64,000 bases of DNA, from NCBI GenBank assembly GCA_946406115.1, contig OX291542.1, positions 22,951,321 to 23,015,320 of the forward strand. The letters run 5' to 3'. Source of the stretch: Apoda limacodes. Taxonomy: Eukaryota > Arthropoda > Insecta > Lepidoptera > Limacodidae. The position numbers were made by a program, and so were the translations under genes. The notes beneath the pieces were generated by a model, which did not search any database, was not told where the DNA came from, and saw only the letters and a program-made list of their open reading frames with translations. Shown here piece by piece: positions 27,401-38,149 of the stretch (its first letter is position 1; each line of letters starts with the position of its first letter).

Positions 27401-30138
27401 CTTTAGCGTACACTTTTGACTGACACAACTCCGAAGAGGATATAAAAGACTTCAATTTTCTGTACATCAGGGCAAACTGACTAATTTAATTTCGGGTTCA
27501 CAAAGGATTCCGTTTTAAGCTTCCCCTATATATACATATATCTGCCTCTAGCGCCATGTTATAGATAAAGGTACTGCTACTGGTGAAGTGCTAAGCACAA
27601 TTAGCTATTTTTCTGTCATAATGGGCCGTACTTAGTGCACTAGTGACGTGCAACTGCGCCGTACCAAAACCGCTTTGGACCTAGAATGCTAATAGTATAC
27701 CTAGCTTTACAATTTCCATCATTACCTAAGTAGCCATAGCCAATCTATAATATTAAAAGTATCTACTTACCGGCACACCTAATATTCCACCATGATAGGC
27801 CGCCCCTAGCGCCATGTTACCGTTGGATGGTACGATCACTCCCCGCGCTTTTACATCTCGGGCGTTTGATACGAGAAAATTACATATACCTCGTTCCGCC
27901 CAACTAATTAAAAAAATCATATATACAATCGTTACAGAAATAAGGATTGGGTGACCTGCACTGTCAGAAGCAAAAATTAGGGTCAACTTTATAAAAAAAA
28001 ATGATAATCGGTATAGCACAATGTTGGCTGTGTATCCAGCCGCTGGTGACCTCCTTCTGGGCATAAAAACCGTGAAAATATATGTACATACAATCTTAGG
28101 AGCAACTACAGAATGTAGATCTGAAAACCGACTTTAAATTTGGTAAAGTTTTAGAACTTTGATTGCAAATTTAATGAGACTTGAGACAAATAGGGGGCAA
28201 CCTGTTTTTCTTCTTGCATTAATACAATATTGCGCTTATTTTTCATCATCGTTGCAGAGTACAGAAACATAGGTGATTCTCCTTACTTCCTGTCATGACA
28301 GATTGAAGACGGGAACCAAAGGTATAATAGGTATAGACAGTCTATAAATTATTATAACTCACACTCACCTTCCTGTATATTGTAAGTTTTCACATTTCAA
28401 ATAGATGTCGTAGTCCATAAATTTACTAAGCTTTGCTTCCTGAAATTATTTTTAAAACAAAATAAATTTACAGTTATATAATAAAAATAGCGGCCAAGTG
28501 CGTGTCGAGGATTCCATAGAATGAGAATTAATGCGGATTTCTGAAAAACACAGACATTTTTGTTAGAAGTATTTAGATTAAAGTATAGCGGTTTTATAAT
28601 AAAATTGCGCAATTTTGAAAGCCGATAACTCTCAAAATATTGATCTTGGAGGGAAAGTTATAAAGAAACTTCAACTGCATTACTGACGACCTAATCCAAC
28701 GACAACTCAAGTCACACAATAAGGTCCGCGAAATAATAATCATCCCCCAGTGCTATTACAAATTTGTATGGCAGTTCTCAAAAGACATAAGTACCTATAT
28801 GTAAAATTTTATAAGCATCTATGCAAAGATGGTGTCATTACTCGTATAAGGCCGTAACATACGGACGGACGGACGGACGGAAGAAACGACATGACAAAAC
28901 TATAAGGGACGACAGAATCGATACATCGATGATATAATAGTAACTTCAGCTAGTAAACAAATGTCCACAGCCTGATAGATGGTTACTCTAGCTGTCCCCG
29001 TAGGCTTAGGCTAGGATGGGGCACTAGGCTAGAGTATGGAGTGGGGCAGGCCTGGTAGAAAATACGCTGATACAGCTCATTTTATTAAGTTATACGCAAA
29101 ATCCTCAACGTTATAGGCACTTTGGGTAGTTTAGGAGTGGGCAGCTTCGCCATCTCGTGGATATTCCTAAATAGCTACGCCCATGACTGCCCCCCTGTTC
29201 TGTACCTGGATACATTAACGTTGTCAGCTCTGTTAACATATCTACTTACACAAAGGGGAGTATGTATTATGGCACCTTCGATCCTTTCAGCAGCTTGTTG
29301 TATTTCTTTAAAGGATAGTATGTGTGGGATTTCATCTTTCGTGTCTTCTGCCTATAAGAAAAAGCTAGATTTTTTGATATGAATGAAGAAAGAGTACATG
29401 CGTATCCCGGCGAAGTCGAATTGGGAGCCACTTGAGCTTTAATCTGAATTTGGAAATATGGTCGTACTTATATAGACTGAAAAAAAACTCTAAAGTGGTT
29501 CGGTAGGGTCAAGATAACTAACAAGAGCAAAATGGAGAATAGGTAGAAGAGATTTCACAAAAACCAACTGCCATCAGTTCTGCAACAGTTATGATGACCT
29601 GCTCTATGCCCGTTCAGATTGTTTTTTTATAGGTACCATTAAGGTGGAAAACAAGCTAACAGTCTGCCTGGTGTTAAGCGGTCACCACCGCCTATGGGCA
29701 CTTGCAACAACAGAGGCATAACTCGCGCGTTGTCGATCCTTTAAAAATGTAATTACTTATTTCTTGAAAACCTCTTTACTGTAGTCCATAGAGGAAACCT
29801 TGGCAGGGAGATCATCCCACAAAATAAGCGATCAACTGGGAGGCAAACTCCTCAGATTCAAGGGTTCGACACGGCTGAGTGTGGCATCGTCGACAATTCT
29901 CGTTGTTAAGTCGTGCCAAAAGAGCCGAGCTGATATTCAGATGCACCTGTCCAAAGATGGCAGTAATAGGTACCTCCTTCATATGGGGCTCGACTTGCGA
30001 CTTGTAAATAGTTGTTGGTAGGTAGGTATAATAGTTTGCTTACGGATCTCTAAAAGCAGGAATGTTTCCTTCCTATCAATATAGATTTTGTTTGATTACT
30101 GCAAACAGATATCTAAAAATTAACTGCTTACTTACCAT
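18468..30138 (-). CDS. Threonine/serine dehydratase-like protein, probable pseudoenzyme (10 coding exons)
   Basis: Family role: fold-type II PLP enzymes that deaminate threonine or serine. Exons: 30138-30136 (ATG only, inferred from a perfect GTAAGTAAG donor), 29351-29250, 28439-28369, 27903-27771, 26757-26606, 26177-26015, 24894-24739, 22032-21896, 21519-21309 and 18599-18468. Phases match at every junction; 419 codons, no stop. Conserved parts: SFKEIQQAAERIEGAIIHTP (N-terminus), YLKCENLQYTGS, SNGNMALG (about 85-92), DPLVMAGLGTLGLEI (about 157-171), SGGNID and a C-terminal ACT-like domain (about 330-419). Odd: the PLP-lysine motif SFKERG reads SWAERG (Ala61), and the GGGG phosphate loop reads ASGAL (186-190). 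Both changes should abolish PLP chemistry, while splicing and frame are intact. So it may be a regulatory or otherwise re-used paralog, or a gene early in decay. Introns are full of SINEs, MITEs and LINE pieces. Gene model sure; start exon less so. Confidence 0.85.
18780..19220 (+). repeat. Interspersed repeat in dehydratase intron
   Basis: It contains GTTCTAACCGTGGTTAAC and GCTCCCGATATTTCGGTGCT followed by GTTGCAAGCACCACGATCG, phrases I recognise from a widespread lepidopteran non-coding repeat. No ends were resolved. Confidence 0.4.
19453..20180 (+). mobile_element. CR1/Jockey-type LINE, internally deleted (RT fragment)
   Basis: It opens with CTCTGAAGTGGTAGTCGTGC, also found at 47175 next to the endonuclease part of the same family. 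It then jumps into the RT region: LASKAAEGNF-like linker, SSGPDSIPAVVFKQ, HPVPKKGDRSDPSNYRPIAI, LLSKVMERVINTQLLRYLEE and, in another frame, LLVYLTHRWALAIES followed by SLDIA. Stops at about 19817 and 20032 and frame changes break it. The shared 5' segment fused to the RT indicates an internal deletion that removed the endonuclease. Confidence 0.75.
20310..20560 (-). repeat. tRNA-headed SINE
   Basis: Minus-strand reading gives a tRNA-like head (GGCTCCGAGGGTTATGAGGG, then box B GCGGGTTCGATTTCCGC). A body with ACAAGACAAACATTTATTAA and TATCCATCCATAGCACAAGC / TTTGCTTAGTTTGGGTCC follows, phrases typical of a lepidopteran SINE family. A second partial head with the same GCGCGGGTTCGACTTCCGC lies at 26228-26270 (+). 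Confidence 0.6.
20670..21020 (+). repeat. Interspersed repeat (CCGATAACC / CCCGGG family)
   Basis: Phrases such as TTCACGCTTAAACCGCTGTA, GATGAAATTTGGCATGAAGA, GTTTGAGTCCCGGG and TTACACCGATAACCGAATTT recur at about 36570-36710, 44090-44160 (-), 49970-50560 and 53130-53230. Two half-copies follow each other here. Non-coding; likely LINE/SINE-derived. A fragment of a different repeat (TTGTTGCAAGCGCCCATAGG) follows at 21178. Confidence 0.5.
22401..22779. repeat. Intact MITE with perfect 30-bp inverted repeats and TTAA target duplication
   Basis: The left end 22401-22430 starts GAGGATACACTTCGCGGCGC and the right end 22750-22779 is its exact reverse complement over 30 bp. Similarity continues imperfectly for about 110 bp inward. 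TTAA lies directly outside both ends (22397-22400 and 22780-22783), as produced by piggyBac-type transposases. The element is 379 bp, non-coding, and sits in a dehydratase intron. Confidence 0.85.
23315..23590 (+). repeat. tRNA-derived SINE, best copy in the window
   Basis: Box A-like GGTGGCCGAGGGGTTTCG and box B-like GGAGGTTCGAGACCCGG form a tRNA-like head. A body follows with CCAATAAGTCTTTTCTAATT, GTGAGGAAATCTGCCTACTT, TGTGGACTATAGCCTAAATC and GTTGAGGGTAGGCC. The last phrases are those of the common lepidopteran tRNA SINE family. Confidence 0.7.
23612..24385. repeat. Cluster of direct and inverted monomers (GATCTCATCAAGATC family)
   Basis: Direct copies of a roughly 105-bp unit start at about 23612, 24024 and 24125. 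Each opens with AGATCTCATCAAGATCTTCA, then GATGACAGCTGTCA-like and ATCTCCGTAACTATTGATCG. Inverted partial copies lie at about 23930-24003 and 24296-24385. A linked second unit (GATGTTCATAACGCATGACA) follows the first and third direct copies. The core contains the near-palindrome GATCTCATCAAGATC. Non-coding; class unknown. Confidence 0.65.
24950..25310. repeat. Interspersed G-rich repeat in dehydratase intron
   Basis: Marked by AGTGGGTGGAGCAGAATCTC, a 9-base G run near 24993, GGTAGGGAGGGGTTCAATCC and TTTTGGACACCCCCTAACC. It resembles widespread insect repeats with C/G-rich tracts. No coding potential. Confidence 0.35.
25848..25984. repeat. Short foldback (MITE-like) next to dehydratase exon 6
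   Basis: The left arm GTGCATAGCCACGATAGCGA...CATAGAAACGT and the complement of the right arm (GAGCACAGCGGCGACATCG...TTCATAGAAACGT) match over about 40 bp with a few differences. The loop is about 60 bp. Its right end is about 30 bp from the splice donor of exon 26177-26015. Confidence 0.5.
27060..27310 (+). repeat. tRNA-derived SINE, truncated
   Basis: It has box B-like GGAAGTTCGAGCCCCGG, then ATCAATATGTCTTTTTATAC and a degenerate body. The order matches the copies at 1555 and 23315. Confidence 0.5.
28486..28930 (-). repeat. Foldback-plus-tail repeat, minus-strand copy
   Basis: The left border is a decayed tail (GCGGCCAAGTGCGTGTCGAG) and the right border has CGGACGGACGGACGGACGG, the complement of the CCGTCCGTCCGT block. 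It lies between dehydratase exons 2 and 3. Confidence 0.5.
29610..30025. repeat. Interspersed repeat in dehydratase intron 1
   Basis: It contains GCCTGGTGTTAAGCGGTCAC, CACCGCCTATGGGCACTTGC and AACAACAGAGGCATAACTCG. This block is found in many lepidopteran sequences. Non-coding here. Confidence 0.5.
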
Positions 30139-30394
30139 CTTACAGTCTTGTAAGAAACATATCTACGATTATATCTTTATAGTACTTTAATGAGCAGTTT
30201 CTTGTTTTTTATTTTGGACTAAATCTTATTATTTTGCACTTTTAATTTAGTGGTGTAGTATTTGTTTCCTTTATGTTGGTGATTGTTTCATTTATTAAGA
30301 TTGACAACTTATTTCTTCTGTCAGCAGAAATAAATGTCTATGGTTTAATACAATTCTACTTCACAATATAGCGAAGTCACGGCACGGTTAAAAA

Positions 30395-30960
30395 TAGACG
30401 TGTAAGAATCTCCCGGTGGAGGTTTTCCCGGCTTGGGCGGAGGAGCGTGCGACCCTGGTCGCCGTTACAGGAGGGGATCTCTCGCTACCAGCCCTTGTTG
30501 GGGCTATTATTTGCAGCTTTTGCCTTAGCAGTCATGCATCGAAAGGAAAAGGCAGAGCGCGAGCGGGAGACGGATCCCACCTCGAATCCAATGCGGCGAC
30601 CACGGACTGGGCACCGGGCGGCTGGTGCAGACGCGCCACCTGCCGCCCTAGCTAAGGTCCCGGGTGAGGGGCTCGGGGAAGCCTCCCGTCCACTCACCAG
30701 AGGGATATGATAAGAGGAAAAGATTCCGAGCCATGTGTTCCCGGGTCGACATCTTGAAGTTGTTCCTACTAAGCAAACGAGTGCGCCGTCATTAAAGTAC
30801 AATAGGTAGGTAACGCTGCTGGCGGAGTCGCAGATGCATTTATCAGTTCCTGCGGCCCCGCTGTAAAGGCGCAAGAAGGAACACCGTTGGTTTTAGTCGG
30901 TAAGAGTCAGACATAACCTGTCCGCTGTCCTCGCACCACATGTGTGTCAATGAGGATTTC
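30395..30960 (+). mobile_element. R1-clade LINE, ORF2 C-terminus and 3' UTR remnant
   Basis: The plus strand reads VFPAWAEERATLVAVTGGDL followed by SLPALVGAI. A frame change leads to MHRKEKAERERETDP and MRRPRTG. This order (PAWA..R..L, LSLPA.V.AM, KEAAERERE, basic end) is that of R1/TRAS-like ORF2 C-termini. The GC-rich flank to about 30960 (GAACACCGTTGGTTTTAGTC, then GTCAGACATAACC) looks like its 3' UTR. 5'-truncated and dead. Confidence 0.6.
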
Positions 30961-32530
30961 CAACGCAAAAATGACGTGTAAAAAACTGGTTGAAACAATT
31001 TTTGAATATCGTTACTTTCTTGTAGCTTAGGTACTTTGCAACCGAAAAGTCATTTTGAAATGAATGGGTCTCACCCGCTTGAATTCACCTACTTCTCGAG
31101 GCCCTAACTAGATCTTCAGGTCAACTATAGTTGGCAGTCTTTCTTCACTTCGTTTTCCGGATCGCGGCCTCCACCCTTATAGTTCTAAAGGGAAACCTTC
31201 TTTCTCATAATTTATCGATTCTGCGTTCAACATGCAGTTGGGGCTCAAACTACAGCAAGTATGCTGAGTTGACTCACAAAGAGTAGATCGTTAGGAAAGA
31301 AAGTCCTACCTGTCATAGGAAAAGAAACGGCCCTGCAAGTTTATCTGAAACTTTGGCTGACTCTTCTTTTACTTAGAAGGATTCGGATAAAACTTTCCAG
31401 TTACCTACCAGGTATCTACTTAAAGTTAATTAAGCAGATTTAATTTTAAATCCCATTTACCAGTTCCACTCGTTATCATTACAAATGGTGCACAAAGTAA
31501 TTTTCTTGATTTTAGATAAGAATTTACTTTTACGGAGCAAACGACGCTAGTAGGTACCTACTTGAAATATCGGTGCGTACCTACTCTTTCAATAATAATA
31601 AAAATAAATACCATGTTATTCAATTTATTATAAATAAATAAAATAACACTATTTAAAATTATTCTTCGCAGTTTAAAATAAAAGCAATCCTTTGTTCACT
31701 GTGATCTTACGGTTAAAGAAGAAAAATATGAAGATTTATATTCATACACATTCCGAGGTAAAATCAAATGCTTTTCTTGTGTAATTTGGTAAATTTAATT
31801 AAGAGAAAGGACGTGTAGCCAGGGTCACCGAGTATGGGGGGGTTTGACTGTTTGCATAGAATCAATCCTTTTAAATTTTCGCGCCCGAAAAGCAACGGCC
31901 AATTAGAACGCGCTATTGGTTTGTGGAGCTGCGTGCCTCTGATTTTCTCTCTGCGGCCCTGCGTGTATCAATACAGTACACTACAGTTTATTTTAAATGT
32001 TAAGATAGAAAAATATAAAATCCTCATATTTATCAGGAATCAGGGACTGAAAATGATAAAATAGCCTGTACATGTGCTTTCTTTTAGTCCGTCAAGTAGG
32101 TACTTTTGCGTGAAATGCATGACAGATTAACTGATTACCTACATACAACTTTGATTTAATAAAAGGAGCTTACCTACCTATTGCAAATAGTCTAAAGTTC
32201 TTGGGAGCAGAATGTTTGGTAGACCGTCTAGCCTCGTGTTTCATGCATCTATCACTTCCATACATTTTGCCCAAACGAACGACCTGTGCAACGAGTGCCT
32301 ACTGCAGATTTTCGCATTACGCTCCCAGAACACTCCTAAGAATTAGCTTCAATTAGCTGTTGCCTGTGACTTTGTCTGCGTGAATGTTGTCGCGATTTGC
32401 TTTGACAATGTGTCGGTCTGTATACAACTACCGCTATAAGTTAACCCATTGTGCTCGTTTTGTAAGGCGCGTCTCAGCATCTAGCGCAACACGACATTAT
32501 TATCATATTATGATAAATCATATAAATTTT
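30961..32530. other. Intergenic, no gene seen
   Basis: Moderately AT-rich sequence. Short open frames at 31834-32064 and 32384-32602 look like chance. No recognised repeat ends. Confidence 0.3.
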
Positions 32531-32539
32531 TTCAACAAG

Positions 32540-33025
32540 CCTAAACTTAAACTTGGTCCGATTCAATCCTACAAAGACACAAGTCTGCGCGTTCACCGCT
32601 AAGAAAACCCCATTGACTGTAGTCGAACAATTCCTGAACACTCCCCTCTCAATCTCCAAAAGCATTGGGATCCTTGGTGTTGACATTTCAAGCGATGTTC
32701 AGTTCCGAGATCATTTGCAAGACGAGATGAAGCTGGCGTCCAAAAAACTAGGTGTAGAGCGAGATAATACTTCCCGTCGGTGCACATGTTGCTGCTTTAC
32801 AAGGCGCAAGGTCGGCTCCATATGGAGTACTATTGCCATCTATGGGCGGGTGCACCCGGATACCAGCTTGGCCATTTTGACTCGGTTCAACGACGGGCTG
32901 AGAATTGTCGACGATCCCTCACTTACTTGCCGTATCGAACCCTTAAGTCTGAAGAGAGACTTGGCCTTCCTGTGTGTGTTCTACTGAATTTTGTTCTACT
33001 GTATGTATTACAGAAATAAGCTTTC
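32540..33025 (+). mobile_element. CR1/Jockey-type LINE, C-terminal RT region
   Basis: Frame-shifting reading gives FNPTKTQVCAFTAKKTPL, SIGILGVDISSDVQFRDHL, KLASKKLGV, then LLLYKAQGRLHMEYYCHLWA, GAPGYQL and, after another shift, IVDDPSLTCRIEPLSLKRDL. This is the thumb/C-terminal part of ORF2 in the family whose RT core is at 19453-20180 and endonuclease at 46840-48330. At least two frameshifts; no 3' end identified. Confidence 0.75.
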
Positions 33026-33587
33026 TAGCCTATACCACCTTCTTATCTTATGTTATGAAGCTTGTTTTTGTCTAGTGCATTACCTTATTGAGTGAAATTT
33101 ATTTCTTGTATTAAATGGCAGTTATGGTTACAGAGCTCTATAACGTTCCTGATTCCAAGCATTACTGACCATTTTCCAAAACAGTTGATATTCAATCACC
33201 GTCTACTCCTTGGGGATGTGTTAATAAAACGCTACTAATGATAAACTTTGAAACAAAATGCAATATAACCAACTTTGATTGTCTTAGTTAAAGTAAAAAA
33301 ATTTAGGTCATAGTTCCCTAAAGACATGTACTCAAGGGAAAAAACTTGTACCACCCAACAAAATTGTCATAACTTGATGTGCAAATGGTAGGGAGCATGC
33401 TTAGCTTTTTTTGGTGGGACACCCTGTAAAATCTCATGTGTTTTTATAATCTGTTCCAATACACTCTGGCGCTAAGCTAAGTATCCAAAATTGCCTAAAT
33501 GAAAGAGGTAGCTTTCTTATCATCAATCATCATATAATAAAACAAGTTGATGTTTTTATCAAAGCTTTTTTTGTATGAAAGGTTTTT

Positions 33588-33593
33588 TTTAAT
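33588..33593 (-). terminator. Possible RPB3 polyadenylation signal (ATTAAA)
   Basis: ATTAAA variant on the minus strand about 30 bp after the RPB3 stop codon. No AATAAA was seen nearer. Confidence 0.35.
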
Positions 33594-33623
33594 CATTAAG
33601 TCTTATGGTACTTAAATTATTAA

Positions 33624-34448
33624 CTAAATAGCAAGAGCATCATTCTGAGCTTCTTGTGCCAGCTGGACTTGTAGATTTAATAATTTATTCTTAAGCACAA
33701 TAATACCCATTAGAACAATGTTTTCAGGTTTCAATGCCCCTGAGGATTCAACATTGTAGAAAAATTTATTTGGCTTGGCTTCCCAATTGAATTCTGCTTC
33801 AAATTGGTCTTCATCAAGTTCAGTGTGTTCACTTTTTGGCCACTCTTCTGGTCGAGGGTATATTGTGTGTCTCATAATGTTATCTGGATCATACTCAAAA
33901 CTTACTCCAGCTGTTGGATTCCATTTTGCATGTTCTTTACCAAATCCTTTCTTAGCATATGCACGTAACTTCAACTCTTGCCCTTTACGAAGTTTGATAA
34001 TTAAAATTTCATCAGACTCCCCATATTCAGCTTGATCTTCATCCCTGTGACGAGAAGTTACAGGCACAACTCTAGGATCACTTGACTTCAAGTCAGCAGT
34101 GGTGACATGCCTTGTTTGATTATCTGTGCACTTAACATCTAATGTAAATTCAACACTACATTCCGAGCAGAAATCTGCACACATGCAATCTCTAGAATAT
34201 CGAATTTTGTCAACAACATCGTCGGATATAAGGGGGATGAGTCCAATACGATGCGCCAAAAATTCATCACTGAGTACTGTGGAATTAGCTTCTAATTGCA
34301 CCCAATCAATAGCCATTGTAGGAGTCTCTGCTATGAACACACGCCTCATACTATTAGCGACACTCAATTCTGTGTCTTCAAGTACAAATTTTACATTATC
34401 ATCAGTTAATTCGGTGATTTGTACCGACGGTTGGTTAGCATAAGGCAT
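33624..34448 (-). CDS. POLR2C: RNA polymerase II subunit RPB3
   Basis: RPB3 pairs with RPB11 to nucleate assembly of RNA polymerase II (alpha-like platform). The frame encodes 274 residues, nearly identical in length to animal RPB3 (about 275). It starts [19 protein letters not shown], carries the alpha-motif region [20 protein letters not shown] and AHRIGLIPL, and the zinc-binding set Cys88, Cys90, Cys94 and Cys97 ([10 protein letters not shown]). It ends with the helix [19 protein letters not shown] used for dimerisation. The ATG at 34448 was chosen by homology; 16 further in-frame codons upstream (to 34496) are not family-like. The coding region has no intron. Intactness and conservation argue for the functional gene, though an old retrocopy cannot be ruled out from this window. 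Confidence 0.95.
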   Translation of the reverse strand: MPYANQPSVQITELTDDNVKFVLEDTELSVANSMRRVFIAETPTMAIDWVQLEANSTVLSDEFLAHRIGLIPLISDDVVDKIRYSRDCMCADFCSECSVEFTLDVKCTDNQTRHVTTADLKSSDPRVVPVTSRHRDEDQAEYGESDEILIIKLRKGQELKLRAYAKKGFGKEHAKWNPTAGVSFEYDPDNIMRHTIYPRPEEWPKSEHTELDEDQFEAEFNWEAKPNKFFYNVESSGALKPENIVLMGIIVLKNKLLNLQVQLAQEAQNDALAI

Positions 34449-34499
34449 TGTAACAAATAAAGGTGATTTTGTCTTGATTTTTTCCAAGATAATCAAGGA

Positions 34500-36240
34500 T
34501 ACTGCTCTGTTTTAGACACAATTAATACAGCAATATAGTTATAAATACAATAAATTTCACAATTCCGTTTTCCGGCTTTGACAATAACAATTGTAATCTT
34601 TGATAACAATAACCATAGAGTGCCAGGGTTGCCATTTCGAAATTTTAAGTAGCCGTGTTTTCGATTAAAAACTACAAATTTGCCGTGTACATTTTTGTTT
34701 ATTTTAAATTGACACGTAAGATTAAACACGAAATAAAAACAGTCATCATAGAAATTTCTTATCGTATCCAAAATATCTTCTTCTTTGTTCAGTTTATATT
34801 TATTTTTCTCCTTCATATTGTTTATCAATTGTTTTGTCGGTTTGAAATTTACACAATTTCCTTACGATCGAATAAAATGCTTAGCTAGTAAAGTTCCATT
34901 TATAGTGGAAGTAATAATATTATTTCTTGTTTTTGTTTTTATCAAATTAACTTCATAATATTCTTTCACAGTCTGAATTGGCGTGTTGAAGAAATATTAC
35001 GCTAAGGACGAAACTAGCTACATTTTTGCAATCAAATTCAGGTTGTGTTACAACTTTTGACCAAAAGTTATTCATCTTCATATGCGATACTTTTGACGGG
35101 AGCATTCGCCACTCGTCATCGATTTTCTGATGAAGATTTTCATCTCCTCGTAATTATCGGCAGTTTTTCGACTATAGGCATTAATGTGGGATTTTTTTTC
35201 CAGATTTGCTCACTGATTGCTTCTTCTGGCATTAGATATTTTAATAAAGGTAATAAGGGCTCGGAAAAATCTCAGCAGCTAATAAAAGTGAATTGGAACG
35301 TAGCCTTATTATATTTTTTTTTAATTATATGTTAAAGTTAACTACAAACTCGCGTGACTTTTATATAATAAAACATATATGCATACTTTTGTGATTAGCC
35401 TACTTAAAAAATGACATTGCATTACAGTCGTTTTCAAAATAGCCTAATTTTTTTCTAGGTTACCCGAAACATAATATAGGTATATTTGCTGACTTCGATT
35501 TTCGAAAGTACCCCACATGAAGTCCAATGGTCTAACAAACGTTTAAGTAACGTGAGTCGCATTAGGGCCCGACAGACTTGAGACTATTAGGACAGGTTTC
35601 AAAAACGTCCTATAATGTTTAGTTTATTACCGCTGCAGAACAAACATTCTGATTCGAATAGAGCATAATAATTCCAGCGAACCTTTTGAAATTGTGGTCT
35701 GTCAGAAATGGGTATTTTTTGACAAAAAAACATTTATAAGATAAACAATAACTTGATGGGTATCATTGAGTTTTGTACTACCTTAGCTCAAAGTGTACTA
35801 CGTATTAGAGGAGACGCCACAAATTAATAGTCTTACATATTTTGAATTTTAAGGTGACGCGAAAAATGTGTACTTTTTACATACAAATAAACGATAAAAG
35901 CCATTGGTCTGAATAAGTAACATGTTCTTGCCATTACATGGGGAGCTCGGGAACATGATTTTGAAATTTTGGCTGAGTGATTTTTTCGGAAACACCTTTT
36001 TAAAATCTTTTAAGTTGAATTACTATAAAATAATATAAAGTATTGAAAATTCATCAGCTGGAAATGTTGATATTTGTAACCGTTAGTTTAACGGTTGCGT
36101 AGCCAGATGACCAAAATGCAACCCTTATAATTGTCGTATGTTGTCGTTGCATGATGGTTTATACGTCATAACCTTATAATATCGTCTTTTTTGCATCGAT
36201 TCTGATGAAATTTTACAGAAAGGTGTCTTAAGTAACAGCT
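34500..36240. other. Intergenic region upstream of RPB3
   Basis: An open frame at 35045-35335 (+, 96 codons, two hydrophobic stretches) has no ATG and an in-frame stop just upstream. I do not recognise it; it may be a fragment of a membrane-protein gene or chance. The remaining sequence is AT-rich and unassigned. Confidence 0.25.
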
Positions 36241-36563
36241 TTTAAACCTGTGTGTTCTAAAAATCTGAAAAAAAAAATCGGTATCCTATTTTGTTTATAA
36301 AATCGTTCCACCGAAAATTGTTTTGAATAGGTCTACTTATTAGTTGTTCAGATAAAATTAATAAATCTGAAAACCGTAGATTTGTTGTTACATCACAAGA
36401 ATCTTTAGCGATTATAAACTTATTTGCAGTTGGTAAAGTAACCGCGATGAATGTCGATGTATTGGGAAAATAGTTGTCCAACGGCAAAGTTAAGCTCTCA
36501 ATAAAGTTTACCTTTTACGGAACCCTCGGTGCGCCAGTCCGACTCGCACTTGACCGGTTTTTT
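36240..36563 (+). repeat. Foldback-plus-tail repeat, long-body variant (3' part)
   Basis: It ends CGGAACCCTCGGTGCGCCAG, then TCCGACTCGCACTTGACCGG and a T-run. The body (AACTTATTTGCAGTTGGTAA, ACCGCGATGAATGTCGATGT, CCAACGGCAAAGTTAA) recurs at 57890-57975. The minus-strand ORF over it is a shadow of the repeat. A CCGATAACC-type fragment follows at 36570-36710. Confidence 0.65.
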
Positions 36564-36710
36564 TCTATAATTGAGGAGTTGCCGTTGAAATCCTAAACCG
36601 ATAACCGAATTTGGGGCTGATGGAACCGTGGGCAAAGGCATGGAGATAGTTTAAGTCCCGGGAAGGATATAGGCTACTTGAAAACGTCAAGTGTGAGTAG
36701 TTTTATGATT

Positions 36711-38140
36711 CTAAACGGATTCCCCGCGATGAGCAATATTCCAAATATGGAATCCTATATGAGCTTCCAATTCTCCTGATCTTCTTGATGGTGTTATTAT
36801 ATGTGGCGACAGAGAGATAAAAGGAAACGTCTTTACTTGCAAGACACTGGTTTATAACTGGCCAAGTACACATGGATACAACATGATATAATATTTACGT
36901 CATTACATCACACGCCCATTCACAAAAAAAAAGAACAGTGGCACTCGGGGACTGCCGCGGTAAAGCTATTGCATAGTATTTTTTATCAACTTATACAATT
37001 GCAATCCCGCATCTTTGAAATTATGTTATAAAATCAAATTGAAACTACAGATTTTTGTGTAAAAATCAACTGTTTTTAAACAATTCTTTCATTAAGCAAC
37101 AGATTTAGTAATCTGTTTTCTGAGATTCATCTTTAAATGTTTGGCATAGTTAATTAGTTTGGTTTAATTGTACCCTTAATCCTAACAACAATTATATTTT
37201 TGATACATATAATGGCTAATCAAATCACAACGTTCCCTTAGATGCTATTAATATGATATCAACCTATGCTGATCACTTTTGAAAATAAGTAAATGGCATT
37301 TGGCAAGACGGTTAATACGAAAACAAAACACTGCCCGGGAGCCCACACCTTACTAGTATTTTGTCCCAAATGTTTTCGCGCCTACGCGCTCACTAAAGTT
37401 TAGATAAAACTACATATAAAGTACGTATAAAGTAAGCCGGGAGGACGCATGGTCACCTACTACTAAGTAAAGGGTCTCAGTGTAAATATAACTTAGAGTG
37501 AAAAATATTGTGTGTGTAAGATTAGGATAATACCGAAATTAGTTTTAATAAAATTAAATGTAGGTATAAGTTAAATACCTAATCTCCTTCTTTGAGTAAA
37601 CCTATTTATCAGTACAAACCGTTAGCAAAGCATTGGGAAGTCACGCGCCGGAACCGAACCCAAGCCCACCTCGAGATCAATGAGTTTCGAGCTATAGACT
37701 TCCCAAACTAACGCCCAAGGGGTCTGTCCATCTCTAGCTGGCTAGCCGACGCCGTGGCATAGTCCCTACTTATTCAAGACCGGGTCCGACTTGATATTTA
37801 GCACGAAACTTCTGGTTTGCGGCACAAAACAGCTCTAAACTGGCACAAAACTTAAGCAGCCTTTCCCCCACTTTAAAATCGCTCTGACGGACTGAGTTTC
37901 AAAGCACAAATTTTTTATCTATACAAAACACAAAACTTAGATCTATAGCCCCCCTATTTTATTTTTTCGATAACTCCTCGGGTTTTGCAGCACAACAGTT
38001 TTACTCTACGGCACAAAACTAGTGGAATATAATAATAATTATAATTGTTAGTGGGGGGCTGGGGACGTGGGCCTTCCCATAGACACTCTTTAAGAGATAA
38101 ATTCTAGGAAATCAAGGTCTTAACCTTAACCGACTCAATA
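36711..38140. other. Intergenic, with a possible SINE head and a CACAAAAC-rich patch
   Basis: About 37620-37740 on the minus strand has a box B-like GGGTTCGGTTCC and could be a tRNA SINE head. Between about 37840 and 38030 the word GCACAAAAC (or close variants) occurs about six times at irregular spacing. No gene seen. Confidence 0.3.
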
Positions 38141-38149
38141 TATGTTAGA

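Noticed and set aside
33624..34448. RPB3 as a processed retrocopy
   Set aside because: Intronless, but the frame and zinc ligands are intact, and there is no poly(A) tract or target duplication, so the simplest view is the functional gene.
35045..35335. 96-codon hydrophobic frame (HRFSDEDFHLLVIIGSFSTI...)
   Set aside because: No ATG, stop just upstream, no donor/acceptor context that extends it, and no recognised family. Kept only as a note in the intergenic entry.
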